64,000 bases of DNA from positions 310,001 to 374,000 of the forward strand of contig CAVZTJ010000009.1 of the NCBI GenBank assembly GCA_963778075.1, read 5' to 3'. Origin of the DNA: JASHPR01 sp963778075. GTDB lineage: Bacteria > Actinomycetota > Actinomycetes > Streptosporangiales > Streptosporangiaceae. The stretch's first letter is position 1. Every line of letters starts with the position of its first letter. Under the pieces are notes generated by a model that saw nothing but the letters and a program-made list of their open reading frames with translations, searched no databases and was not told where the DNA came from. Below, piece by piece: positions 7,924 through 17,911 of the stretch. The position numbers and the translations under genes were made by a program.

Positions 7924-8118
7924 TTACCGGCCGAGCTGGCCCCGGCTGCGCATTCCGCGAACCCGGCGCCGCTGGGACGGGTCGAGGGTGCGCCAGGCGA
8001 TCACCGGGATCGCGATGGCGGCCACGATGATCAGCACCGACACCCACACTGGCAGTACCCACAGCAAAATCAGCCCGATGATGACCCCGCCGACGCCGAA
8101 CATCACGTGACGCGACAT
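7924..8118 (-). CDS. small two-helix membrane protein
   Basis: A 64-residue protein with two adjacent hydrophobic helices (about residues 5-22 and 24-42), followed by a basic tail RRRVRGMRSRGQLGR that should lie on the cytoplasmic side. The ATG at 8118 has an excellent TAAGGAGA ribosome site 6 bases upstream, which is why I prefer it to the longer open frame. I do not recognise a named family. The gene stands alone between a terminator hairpin and the divergent HhH gene. Confidence 0.7.
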   Translation of the reverse strand: MSRHVMFGVGGVIIGLILLWVLPVWVSVLIIVAAIAIPVIAWRTLDPSQRRRVRGMRSRGQLGR

Positions 8119-8258
8119 GTCTATCTCCTTAGGCGGGATGCAGGGATCCCACTTCCTAGAACGCCAGGCTATCCCCATATAGTTCCTGTGCCGACCGCCT
8201 AGCCCGGCGGCAACCCGGCGTTTTCCTGCGAAGATGGCGGTCTGACCTGGAGGGATCG

Positions 8259-8831
8259 ATGACGCTCTCGCTGCCAATCGAGGACGGTGCTAACGAGCTG
8301 CTGTCCCGCAGCCCGCTGGCCCTGCTCACGGCGATGCTGCTGGATCAGCAGGTTCCGCTGGAGAAGGCGTTCAGCTCGCCGTACCAGCTGGCGCAGCGGC
8401 TCGGCCACGAGCCGACAGCCGAGGAGCTGGCCGGCTTCGACCCGGACGCGCTGGCCGCCGTGTTCAGCGAGCGGCCTGCCTTGCACCGGTTCCCTAAGGC
8501 GATGGCCGCGCGGGTCCAGGAACTGGGCAGGCTGATCGTGGAACGCTACGACGGCGACGCGAGCCAGGTCTGGGCGACCGCGGCGACCGGCACCGAGCTG
8601 GCCCGGCGGCTGGCCGAGCTGCCGGGGTTCGGAGCGTACAAGGCGCAGATCACCATGGCCCTGCTGGGCAAGCAGCTTGGTGTCCGGCCGGAGGGGTGGC
8701 GGGAGGCGGCGGGCCGCTTCGGCGAGGAGGGCTCGCACTACTCGGTGGCCGACATCACCGACGGCGCCTCGCTGGCCGCCGTGCGCGAGCACAAGAAGCA
8801 GGCAAAGGCGGCTGCGAAGGCGAAGGTCTAG
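8259..8831 (+). CDS. HhH-GPD-type base-excision repair protein
   Basis: A 190-residue protein related to the HhH-GPD DNA glycosylases. The helix-hairpin-helix LAELPGFGAYKAQITMALL lies at about residues 117-136 and binds DNA backbone in this superfamily. The region before it (LLTAMLLDQQVPLEKAF) resembles the glycosylase core helix. I do not see the catalytic Lys/Asp pair of MutY/Nth with confidence, nor an iron-sulfur cysteine cluster. It is a short actinobacterial member whose lesion is unknown. The ATG has GGAGGG upstream. It is convergent with the sigma/propeller fusion gene. Confidence 0.8.
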   Translation: MTLSLPIEDGANELLSRSPLALLTAMLLDQQVPLEKAFSSPYQLAQRLGHEPTAEELAGFDPDALAAVFSERPALHRFPKAMAARVQELGRLIVERYDGDASQVWATAATGTELARRLAELPGFGAYKAQITMALLGKQLGVRPEGWREAAGRFGEEGSHYSVADITDGASLAAVREHKKQAKAAAKAKV

Positions 8832-8848
8832 CCACGCAGCAGTGCTGG

Positions 8849-10003
8849 TCACCAGGCGGCAGCCTGCTGGCCGCTGATGCCGCTGCTGGACGGGCTGGGG
8901 AAGCCAGGCAGCGCAGTGAACCGGTGGCCATCTAGCCGACCGAAGCCAGGGCACGCCACAAGCGCGTTGACTCCGGCTGGCCCAAGGGACAGGACGTTGC
9001 AGTTCTGGTCGGCCTGACCGACGCCCTCAGCGCCCGACGCCACGCCGGACTGGGTCACGGTGTGCAGGATCCGCACGAGCTGGCCGGTGTTAGCGGACAG
9101 CTCGACGATCTGCGAGATGACGGTGTGCCGCAGCCCGGAAAAGTGCGAGATGTTTTGGACCGTCGAGGTGATGACCAGGTTCCCGTCCGGCGTGACGAGC
9201 GCGGCCGGGACGTACTGGCTCGGCTCGGGCTGGGGGGACCCGATCGCGCGGGAAGCCATCAGGTTCCGGCCCGGTCCGGTGAGGCTGAGCAGCCGGTATC
9301 CGGTTGGCTCCCCCGCCGGCGGATTGTTGACATTGCTCTGCCATTCGAAGGCCAGGTGCTCGTTGCCGGCCCAAGACACGTTGAACGGGGCCCCGTTCGC
9401 TCGCGTGACCCAGGTGCTCGCTGTGCCGGTCGCGATCGTGACCACGCGGATACCGGTGTACGGGCAGGTCGACTTGTTGCAGTGCTGCACGTCCATGGCG
9501 AGCCTGGTGCCGTCCGGCGACAGCGCCACGTCCTGCGCCGAGAGGTATCCAGGCACGGTGAGCGGCAGCGCGCTGAGCCCCGCCGACCGGCCGTTGGCGG
9601 CCACGCGCAGCAGGCAGAACTTGATCACGTTCGGTTGATCCGGGCTGGTCGTGTCCGCAGACCCGGCCAGTTCCGGCACGTGCTTGCGCGCGACCGCGGC
9701 GCGGCGGTGCACCGACCGGCAGCCGTTCAGCACGCTGGACCGCACGTAGGCGAGGCTGCTGGACGGCTGGCGCAGGCCGCGCCAGCCGCGGTGCAGCCGC
9801 TCGAAGGCGTCTTGCACCACGTCCTCGGCGGTGGCCTGGTCCCCGACCATCACCAGGGCCAGCCGGACAAGCTCGAGGTGATGGTCGCGGAACAGGTCGG
9901 TCACGGCCCGCGCGGCGTCGCCGCGACCGGCCGGGCCGACGCCAGCCGCGCCCTCCTGGCCGCCGACATCGTCGGCCATGAAACCCGCCATCGTCCGGTC
10001 CAC
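8849..10003 (-). CDS. ECF sigma region 2 fused to a beta-propeller-like domain (no region 4)
   Basis: 384 residues in two unlike halves. Residues about 30-108 are sigma-70 region 2 of the SigE family (LVMVGDQATAEDVVQDAF ... YVRSSVLNGCRSVHRR). Directly after the linker, residues about 125-384 resemble the extracytoplasmic TolB/WD-like part of the protein encoded next to the intact sigma gene at 45276-47152 (LSALPL, VALSPDGTRLAMDV, VTIATGTASTWV). Sigma region 4, the overlap junction and the partner's membrane helix are all missing. The simplest reading is an in-frame deletion that joined two former neighbours. The start could also be 9991 or 9979. It may be a decaying pseudogene or a new fusion. 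Confidence 0.8.
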   Translation of the reverse strand: MDRTMAGFMADDVGGQEGAAGVGPAGRGDAARAVTDLFRDHHLELVRLALVMVGDQATAEDVVQDAFERLHRGWRGLRQPSSSLAYVRSSVLNGCRSVHRRAAVARKHVPELAGSADTTSPDQPNVIKFCLLRVAANGRSAGLSALPLTVPGYLSAQDVALSPDGTRLAMDVQHCNKSTCPYTGIRVVTIATGTASTWVTRANGAPFNVSWAGNEHLAFEWQSNVNNPPAGEPTGYRLLSLTGPGRNLMASRAIGSPQPEPSQYVPAALVTPDGNLVITSTVQNISHFSGLRHTVISQIVELSANTGQLVRILHTVTQSGVASGAEGVGQADQNCNVLSLGPAGVNALVACPGFGRLDGHRFTALPGFPSPSSSGISGQQAAAW

Positions 10004-10052
10004 GCTAAAGAGACGCTGACTCCCCCGCCAGCGCTGCGCCGACGCCGGCGGC

Positions 10053-10784
10053 TTAGACCGCGTCGCCCTTGAGCGAGAACTCGGACAGCCGCCGGGACGC
10101 GTAGACGAGGGTGAGCACGGTCACGATCGCGCCCATGATCACAGCCGTCGTCAGCGTCAGCCCGGCGTGCAGCGCCGAGTCGTGCGCGATCCCGTTGGCG
10201 ACGCCGAGTGAGTACTGCCCGACCGACAGCAGCCGGGCACCGCTGACGAAGTTGCCCAGCACCGCCTCCCAGATCAGCACGTACAGCAGCCCGACCGCGA
10301 TCGCGCGGGTGGTGAGCACGGAGAGCATGATGAAGAGCGCGTTGTAGATCACTGATCCGGCGAGCGCGCCGACGAACAGGCCGATCGCGAGCTTGCCGAA
10401 GGTCCCGCTGGCGATCAGCCCGGCGATCAGCTCGGGCACGGCCACGAAGGCCATGGTCAGCACCGCGCCGACGGCGAACTTGGTCAGGATCACCGAGGAC
10501 CGGCGCACCGGGGTGGCGAGCAGGTGCACGATGCTCCCGTCGTCGATCTCCGCCCCGAGCACGCTGGTGCCGATGATCAGCGCGGTGAGCGGGAGAATCA
10601 CCGTGAACCCGAAATCGCCGAGGATCCGGCCCGGCCACGGCGCGCCCTGCGGGCGGGCCGCCTTCAGCAGCAGCGTGACCAGGATGAGGATCAGCGGCGG
10701 GATCGCGAACAGCAGCGCCCGCCGCCGCCCGAAAACCGCGCGCAGCGTGATCGACGCCACGACCTTGTTGAACATCCCGCTCAT
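10053..10784 (-). CDS. ABC transporter permease (ABC-2 type)
   Basis: A 243-residue membrane protein with about six hydrophobic helices and the pattern of ABC-2 permeases (GAEIDDGSIVHLLATPVRRSSVILTKF resembles the cytoplasmic coupling helix). The ATG at 10784 has GGGAG 7 bases upstream, and the frame above it overlaps the ATPase gene. It is the last transporter gene of a four-gene operon and pairs naturally with the ATPase immediately upstream (22 bp gap). The substrate is unknown; two-component exporters of this kind often move peptides, lipids or drugs. Confidence 0.85.
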   Translation of the reverse strand: MSGMFNKVVASITLRAVFGRRRALLFAIPPLILILVTLLLKAARPQGAPWPGRILGDFGFTVILPLTALIIGTSVLGAEIDDGSIVHLLATPVRRSSVILTKFAVGAVLTMAFVAVPELIAGLIASGTFGKLAIGLFVGALAGSVIYNALFIMLSVLTTRAIAVGLLYVLIWEAVLGNFVSGARLLSVGQYSLGVANGIAHDSALHAGLTLTTAVIMGAIVTVLTLVYASRRLSEFSLKGDAV

Positions 10785-10806
10785 GGCGGCCATCTCCCTC
10801 GGCTTC

Positions 10807-11718
10807 TCAGGACTCGACCAGGTAGGCGAAGACGCTTTCCAGCGACTCGTCCTCGGGCAGCACCTCGCGCAGCCGGATGCCGTGGTCCCGGGCGAGCACG
10901 GCGAGCTCCCGGCTGAACGTTCCGTAGTCGGAGGCCCGGACCTGCAGGCCGCCGTTGGTGACCTCGACGCCGGCAACCGCTGGCCGGCCGATCAGCGCAG
11001 ACCCGAGCAGCCGGTCGTCGGAGGTGCGGACGAGGAACACATGCGGCCTGCTGGTCATCAGCCGCCGGATCGCCCGGAAGTCGCCGGACGCGGCGAGCCG
11101 GCCGGACACGATCACCTGGATGGTGTCGGCCAGCCGCTCGACCTCCTCCAGGATGTGTGAGCTGAGCAAGATCGTGCGGCCCTCGGCGCCGAGCTTGGTG
11201 AGCAGGTCCATCATGTGCAGCCGCTGCCGCGGGTCCATCCCGTTGAAGGGCTCGTCGAGCAGCAGCACCTGCGGGTCGTGCACGAGCGCGGCCGCGACCT
11301 TGATCCGCTGCCGCATGCCCTTCGAGTAGGTCGAGATCTTGCGGTCCTGGGCCTCGGCCATGTCCACGATCGCGATCGCCCGCCGTGCCGCTCCGGCCGG
11401 ATCGGCCAGCTCGTGCAGCCGGGCCGTGGCGACGACGAACTCCTCCCCGGCGAGGAACGCGTAGACCGAGTCGCGCTCCGGGACCAGCCCGACCGTGCGG
11501 TAGAGGCCCGGATTGCGCCAGCTCGCCACGCCGTCCACGGTCAGCTCGCCGCGCGACGGCGCGAGGAACCCGGCGATCAGGTGCAGCACGGTCGACTTGC
11601 CCGCGCCGTTCGGCCCGAGCAGGCCGGTGACTCCCGGGCTGATGGTCATCGTGATGTCGTTGACCGCGACCACGTTGCCGTACCAGCGCGACACGTTGCG
11701 CAGCTCGATGGTGCTCAT
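10807..11718 (-). CDS. ABC transporter ATP-binding protein
   Basis: A 303-residue ATPase. Walker A GPNGAGKST is at residues 35-43, a variant signature YSKGMRQRIKVAAAL is near 137, and Walker B VLLLDEP follows, with a D-loop and H-loop (LLSSHILEEVE). The C-terminal 90 residues form the extra domain usual in exporter ATPases. The true start is ATG 11718, overlapping the upstream permease stop by 4 bp (ATGA); the longer frame to 11853 is not coding. It drives one of the two permeases in the operon. Confidence 0.92.
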   Translation of the reverse strand: MSTIELRNVSRWYGNVVAVNDITMTISPGVTGLLGPNGAGKSTVLHLIAGFLAPSRGELTVDGVASWRNPGLYRTVGLVPERDSVYAFLAGEEFVVATARLHELADPAGAARRAIAIVDMAEAQDRKISTYSKGMRQRIKVAAALVHDPQVLLLDEPFNGMDPRQRLHMMDLLTKLGAEGRTILLSSHILEEVERLADTIQVIVSGRLAASGDFRAIRRLMTSRPHVFLVRTSDDRLLGSALIGRPAVAGVEVTNGGLQVRASDYGTFSRELAVLARDHGIRLREVLPEDESLESVFAYLVES

Positions 11719-12689
11719 AGCGCGCCTGCCTTCCGGTACCGGGCGAACAGGCCGCCGACGCTGGCCGCGAGGAGCACCAGGAACATGGCACCGTACAGCG
11801 CGCCGTAGCCGCCCACGCCGGGCAGCGGGCCCTTCGAGGTGCCGCCCAGCCACAGCCGCACGCCGTCCAGCGTGGTGAACGGGCTGACCAGGCCGGACAG
11901 ATGGGATGCGGTGGTCGGCACCTGGGTCACCATGTGAACCTTGATCGGCCCCGTCGCCGGGATGCCGGGTGGGCGGCTACCGGGGGGCGGGTTGATCGTC
12001 GCCGAGCGGACGACGTTCCGCTGGGTGACCGCGATCAGGATCCCGGCCAGGATCCAGGTGAGGAAGAAGTAGATCGCGATGCCGCCGGTCGCGTACGCGC
12101 GCCGGCCACTCAGCGAGGCCAGGGCCAGCCCGATCGCGGCCAGCAGCACCGCCCACATCAGGCCGACGAGCAGGCCGGGTACGAACGCCCTGGTCTGGGT
12201 CCAGATCGCGTGCGGGCTGTGCGACTGGGCGATCGTGCCCAGGTAGAGCAGCACCAGCGGGATCTCGATGATGGCCAGGCACGCGGTGATGAACGCGGCC
12301 AGCTTGGCCAGCGGGTAGTCGATGCGGCGCAGCGGCCGGCAGAAGTACAGCGGCAGCACGTGGCTGCGCAGGTCGCGGGAGACGAGCTCGGGAGCCTGGG
12401 CCGCGACAAAGATGATCATGAGCACGACGCGCAGCTGGAACACGTAGGTGTCGTAGGGCACCAGGCGCGGGTTGCCGTTGGCCACCGTGACCGCGCTGGC
12501 GATCGCGGGCAGGCACATGATCACAAAGACGATCACCGGCACGATCTTGGCCTTGGCGCCGCGGCCCAGGCCGAAGGCCGAACGCAGGCTGTGCCAGTAC
12601 AGGGCGCGGACGATCTGGGCCCGGCCCAGCCGCCGCCCGGTGTACCGGCGGTAGCCGATGTCGTGGATGACTCCGGTCTCAGCGGACAT
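11715..12689 (-). CDS. ABC transporter permease
   Basis: A 324-residue integral membrane protein with about six helices. It has a cytosolic N-terminus (IHDIGYRRYTGRRLGRAQI, a motif common in actinobacterial ABC-2 permeases) and a long periplasmic loop between the last two helices (about residues 225-285). Its start overlaps the end of the upstream ATPase gene by 11 bp, and its stop overlaps the next ATPase start by 4 bp, so the four genes form one transcript. No substrate can be inferred. Confidence 0.87.
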   Translation of the reverse strand: MSAETGVIHDIGYRRYTGRRLGRAQIVRALYWHSLRSAFGLGRGAKAKIVPVIVFVIMCLPAIASAVTVANGNPRLVPYDTYVFQLRVVLMIIFVAAQAPELVSRDLRSHVLPLYFCRPLRRIDYPLAKLAAFITACLAIIEIPLVLLYLGTIAQSHSPHAIWTQTRAFVPGLLVGLMWAVLLAAIGLALASLSGRRAYATGGIAIYFFLTWILAGILIAVTQRNVVRSATINPPPGSRPPGIPATGPIKVHMVTQVPTTASHLSGLVSPFTTLDGVRLWLGGTSKGPLPGVGGYGALYGAMFLVLLAASVGGLFARYRKAGAL

Positions 12690-13758
12690 GGGGTGCCTCC
12701 GGTGTGCCGCTCGGACCGCCGCCGCTGGTGCCGCCGCCGCTGCCGCTGGTGCCGCCGCTGCTGCTGCCTGCCCCCGCCGTGGCCAGCGCGTCCGCGTCGT
12801 CGTCGTCGTCCTGGAAGAGTTCCTCGACCCGGCGGCGGCGCTGCTCGAGCCGGTTCAGCGGGAGGGCCAGGTCCGCGATCGCGTCGCGGACGATGTCGTA
12901 CGTTGCGTCGCTCTCGAGCCCGACCAGCAGCGACCGCTCGTGCCGCCGGGGCTCGAGGCCGCGCCGGCCGAGTTCGGCCAGCAGCTCGTCGGAGCCCTCG
13001 TCGACGTCGACGAGCAGGACCTGGCTCACCTGGGTCATGCTGGTGATCGTGTCGGCCCGCAGCAGCCGGCCGCCCTCGATCGCCACCAGGTGATCGCAGA
13101 TCCGCTCGATCTCGCCGAGCAGATGCGAGGCGACCACGATGGAGATGCCGAACTCGGCGCCGATCCGGGCGATCAGCTCCAGCATCGAGTTGCGGCCGGC
13201 CGGGTCGAGCCCGACGGTCGGCTCGTCAAGCAGCAGCAGCCGGGGGTCGCCGACCAGCGCCTGGGCCAGTTTCACCCGCTGCTTCATGCCGGTCGAGTAG
13301 GTGCCGATCTGCCGGTAGCGCTCCTCGTACAGGCCCACGTGCCGCAGCGACTCTGCGGCCCGTTCCTTGGCCGCGGTCGGCGGCAGCCCGGACATCCGGC
13401 CCAGATGGGTGACGAACTCGGTGGCGGTGACGTCCGGCGGCAGGCAGTCGTGCTCGGGCATGTAGCCGGTCAGCCCCCGGATCTGCTCGCCGTCGCGCTG
13501 GCAGTCGCGGCCGAAGACCCGTGCCTCGCCTCCGGTCGGCTCGAGCAGGCCGAGCAAGATCTTGATCAGGGTCGACTTGCCCGCGCCGTTCGCACCGACG
13601 AGCCCGGTGATGCCCGGCGCCACGGTCACGGTCAGCGCGTCCAGCGCGGTGACCGGACCCGGGTAGCGCTTGGACAGCGCGCTGGTCTGGATGACCGGCG
13701 CACCGGAGTCCGGTTCGGCGGCAGGGGCTCCGGCCGGTGCCGTTAATGGAGCGCTCAC
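12679..13758 (-). CDS. ABC transporter ATP-binding protein with acidic/Gly-Ser tail
   Basis: First gene of the transporter operon, 359 residues. Walker A is GANGAGKST (55-63), signature YSTGMKQRVKLAQAL, Walker B LLLLDEP, H-loop VASHLLGEIE. The C-terminus carries an unusual low-complexity tail: an acidic run DDDDDADA, then alternating Gly/Ser repeats over the last 35 residues. GTG 13758 was chosen because GAGG lies 9 bases upstream and the longer frame has no similarity. With two ATPases and two permeases the operon may make one heteromeric or two separate exporters. Confidence 0.9.
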   Translation of the reverse strand: MSAPLTAPAGAPAAEPDSGAPVIQTSALSKRYPGPVTALDALTVTVAPGITGLVGANGAGKSTLIKILLGLLEPTGGEARVFGRDCQRDGEQIRGLTGYMPEHDCLPPDVTATEFVTHLGRMSGLPPTAAKERAAESLRHVGLYEERYRQIGTYSTGMKQRVKLAQALVGDPRLLLLDEPTVGLDPAGRNSMLELIARIGAEFGISIVVASHLLGEIERICDHLVAIEGGRLLRADTITSMTQVSQVLLVDVDEGSDELLAELGRRGLEPRRHERSLLVGLESDATYDIVRDAIADLALPLNRLEQRRRRVEELFQDDDDDADALATAGAGSSSGGTSGSGGGTSGGGPSGTPEAPHVR

Positions 13759-14053
13759 GTGCCTGGCCTCGCATTCATTGTGATCCCCGGTTGCAGTGCG
13801 GTCCTGGCCCGGGCCAGCCTGCCGCGTGGTCGCGGCCGGTCGCACCCCCCGGGCACCCGGCCGCGCGTTGTGCCCACTAGCGTGCCGCCTCGCGGTCCTG
13901 CCGTCGTCACTCCGGAGGCTGATTTCTGCTACCTCCATAGGGCTAGACCGGATGGTACCAACGGCACCGGGCCAACGTCGGCGGCTAATGGGTAGTGTTT
14001 TGCGGCAGATGCCGGGTCACCGTGCCTGGCACGATTCCGGAGGACTGGACGGC
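13759..14053. promoter_or_regulatory. divergent promoter region between the ABC operon and the MoxR operon
   Basis: About 295 bp without a supported gene separating two divergent operons, so both promoters must lie here. I see no convincing -35/-10 pair or palindrome. The open frames crossing it lack coding character. Confidence 0.5.
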
Positions 14054-15037
14054 ATGGCGCAGCGCCCGGGGGACGGCGGACGGCGAGCCGACGTCCCGGG
14101 ATGGGCCCGCCCGGCGCTGGCCGCCTGCCTGCTGGCCGTCGTCGCGGCCGGGCTCCGGGTCACCGTGCCCGCGCCCGCGCTGAACGGCCCGTTCCGTCAT
14201 GACGGCCTCGCCGTCGGCGCGGTGCTGGAGGCGGTGCTGGCCTGCCTGCTCATTGCGCTCATCGTCCGGGGCGCGCGGGCGCCGCGTGACGCGCTGCTCG
14301 CGGCCCAGCTGCGCAAGATTCTGCTCTATGTCGTCGTCGCCGGGCTGGTGGCGATCCCGCTGCTGTACGTGCTGAGCCGGCACGTGCCGACGTTGCCGCC
14401 GCGGCAAAGGCAAGTGAAGACCACGCCACCGAAGACGGGTCACCTGCACCCGCGGACGGCAGGCCCCAACGTCGTCCCGCTCACCGTGGCGATCATCCTG
14501 GGCTTGCTGGCCCTGGCCGTCCTCGTCTACTTCGCGGTGCTGCTGGTGCGCCGCCGGTTCTGGCTCGGCTTCCGCAGCAGGGAGGCCGGCTTCGGCATCG
14601 AGCCCGCGGAGGCTGACGACGAATCCGACCTGCGCGAGGCGGTCGAGTCTGGCCGGAGCGCGCTGCGCCGGTTCGACGACGCCAAGGCCGCCATCATCGC
14701 GTGTTACGTGGCCATGGAGGAGAGTCTTGAACGGGCCGGCACCGCCAGGGCTGCCGCCGACACGCCCGACGAGCTGCTCGCCAGGGCGGCCGGCAGCGGC
14801 CTGGTCCGGACCGGCGCGGCGGCACGGCTGACGGCGCTTTTCTACGAGGCGCGCTTCTCCAGCCACCCGATGCCGCTCGAGCAGCGGGACGAGGCGCAGC
14901 GGGCCCTGGCCGAGCTGGCCGACAGCCTCCGCGATCTCGAGCCCGCGGAGGCAGGCACGGCGGCCGGTGCGGGAACGGCAGCCGGGGCGGGCCCGGCGCC
15001 CGATGCGGGCGGGACGAAGGGCGGTGGCGGCGGGTGA
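14054..15037 (+). CDS. DUF4129 domain membrane protein
   Basis: 327 residues. It has three or four hydrophobic segments (about 18-35, 50-68, 85-105, 145-165), and the C-terminal part (about 205-300: RSALRRFDDAKAAIIACYVAMEE ... ALFYEARFSSHPM) matches DUF4129. DUF4129 proteins accompany MoxR ATPases and DUF58 proteins in actinobacteria and sometimes contain transglutaminase-like partners. The ATG at 14054 is preceded by GGAGG. It overlaps the next gene by 4 bp and is the first of five tightly coupled genes. The last 30 residues are an Ala/Gly-rich tail. Confidence 0.8.
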   Translation: MAQRPGDGGRRADVPGWARPALAACLLAVVAAGLRVTVPAPALNGPFRHDGLAVGAVLEAVLACLLIALIVRGARAPRDALLAAQLRKILLYVVVAGLVAIPLLYVLSRHVPTLPPRQRQVKTTPPKTGHLHPRTAGPNVVPLTVAIILGLLALAVLVYFAVLLVRRRFWLGFRSREAGFGIEPAEADDESDLREAVESGRSALRRFDDAKAAIIACYVAMEESLERAGTARAAADTPDELLARAAGSGLVRTGAAARLTALFYEARFSSHPMPLEQRDEAQRALAELADSLRDLEPAEAGTAAGAGTAAGAGPAPDAGGTKGGGGG

Positions 15038-15584
15038 GCGGCAGCGCGGCAGGCCCGCCGGGACCGGTCAGTGGCTGGCGGTCCGCAGTCCCCGAGATCT
15101 GCATCGCGGCCGTCACGATCGCGGTCGCCGCCGTCGCCGGGTACGCGGCGGCGGGCCTGCCCGGCAGTGTTCTGGCGGTGACGATCGGGGTCGTGGTCGC
15201 GCTCGTCGTGCTGCGCGTCCTGGCGCCCCCGCCGACCCCCGCCCGCGACGTCGTCCAGCGCCCGGACACCGAGGCGATCCCGGCCTCGTTCGCCGGTTAC
15301 TGGCGCAAGCGCGCCGGGCTGGTCGACGGGACCAAGTCCATGACGGTGTACGACGCGGAACTGCGCGGGACCCTGCAGCACCTGCTGGCCGTACGGCTGG
15401 CCGAGCGCCACGGCGTCAGCCTGCACGACGATCCCGCCGCCGCGCGGCGGCTGCTGTGCCCCGGCCACCGCGACGACCGCCTCTGGTACTGGGTTGACCC
15501 AGCGCGCCCGCCGGCCACGACCGGGACGCAGTCCGGCATCCCGCCACGAACGCTGGCCCGGCTCATCGACCGACTGGAGAAACT

Positions 15585-15588
<4 letters not shown>
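15034..15588 (+). CDS. hypothetical membrane protein of the MoxR-DUF58 operon
   Basis: 184 residues, with two hydrophobic helices at about 22-40 and 44-62 and then a soluble domain of about 110 residues containing GYWRKRAGLVDGT and a histidine/arginine-rich CPGHRDDRLWYWVDP segment. I do not recognise a named family. It overlaps the gene on each side by 4 bp (GTGA and TTGA), so it is surely expressed with them. By position it is likely an accessory membrane subunit of the MoxR system. Confidence 0.7.
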
Positions 15589-16579
<991 letters not shown>

Positions 16580-16580
<1 letters not shown>

Positions 16581-17911
16581 TGCCGGTGGACACGGCGCGG
16601 GATCCGGCGGCGGTACCCGGGGTGCCCGGCACCGCTCAGGCACGGCAGGCTCGGCTGGCCTGGTCGCTGTCGGCCCACGCACAGCGGCTGATCACGCTCG
16701 CGCTGGCCGGGCTGGTCATCGCGGTCATCACCCGGCGGCCCGAGTTCGCCGGGGTCGCCGCGCCCGCGGTTCTGCTGCTCGCGGTCCGGCGGCCGGCCCG
16801 GCCAGGCCGGATCGCCGTCACCGCAAGCCCGAGCGCGGTGAAGCTGACCGAAAGCGAGCAGGCCGAGCTCACGGTCACCGTGACCGGGCAAGGCGACCAC
16901 TCCGTGGACCTGCTGCTGCATCCGCGCTACGCGGTCGTGCCGGGAACGGCGGGCAGCCAGCGCGACGGCGAGCCCGGCCTGAGCGCCGGAACGTCCGGCC
17001 TGCCGTTCCAGGTCACGCGCACCGGGCGCCGGAGCCTCGGCGTGCTGGAGGTCACGCTCTGGGACCGGTGGCGGCTGACCGAAGGCCACGCCACGGTCGA
17101 GCTGCCGATCGTCGACTGCTACCCGATGCCCGCGGCGCAGCAGCAGCGAGTGGTGCTGAGCCGGCTGCCCAGCCGCCTCGGTGAGCACCCGTCGCGGTCG
17201 TCCGGCGAGGGGCTCGAGTTCACCGGCGTGCGCGAGTTCGTGCCCGGCGACCGCCAGCGCAGGATCAACTGGCCCGCCACCACCCGGCGGGGACGGCTGC
17301 AGCTGAACACGTTCGCGGCCGAGCGCACCCAGAACGTGGTGATCATCGCCGATGCCAGCTCTGACGTGGGCGAGCCGGGGTCCACGCCGGTAGATCTCGG
17401 CTTCCGCGGCGCGGCCGGGGCTGCCCGCGCCTACCTGGCCGTCCGGGACCGGGTTGGTCTCATCGTCTACCAGCGCAGCGTGCGGTGGGTCACGCCCGGC
17501 CTGGGCGCGCGCCAGTACTACCGGATCATGGACCTGATGCTGCTGGAGCACGCTCGGGTCACCGACCCCAGGCGGGACACGGCGCTCACCCGGCTGCCCA
17601 GGGCGGCGCTGCCGCCCGGCTCGCTGATCCTGGTGTTCAGCCCGCTGCTCGACCGGCGGCTGGTCGAGACCGTGCGGGATCTGCGCGAGCGCGGCTTCTC
17701 GGTGCTGATCATCGACGTGCTCAACGCCGAGCCGGCCGGGAGCAACGACAGCGTCAGCGGGCTCGCCCGGCGGGTGTGGCGGATGGAGCAGGACGCCATC
17801 CGGTTCTCGCTCCGGGAGCTCGGCATCCCCCTGGTCCGGTGGGATGGCCGGCAGAGCCTGGACGAGCCGCTCGCCCCGTACACCAGGAGGGTCATGGTGA
17901 TGCGCCGATGA
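16580..17911 (+). CDS. DUF58 domain-containing protein
   Basis: 443 residues. Two N-terminal hydrophobic helices (about 30-65) are followed by a periplasmic or cytosolic beta-rich part and the DUF58 signature (GLEFTGVREFVPGDRQRRINW near residues 211-231), then a von Willebrand-A-like fold with D and S residues (IIADASSD). DUF58 proteins are the usual partners of MoxR ATPases. The stop and start codons share one base with the moxR stop (TGATG), and the next gene overlaps by 4 bp. Confidence 0.9.
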
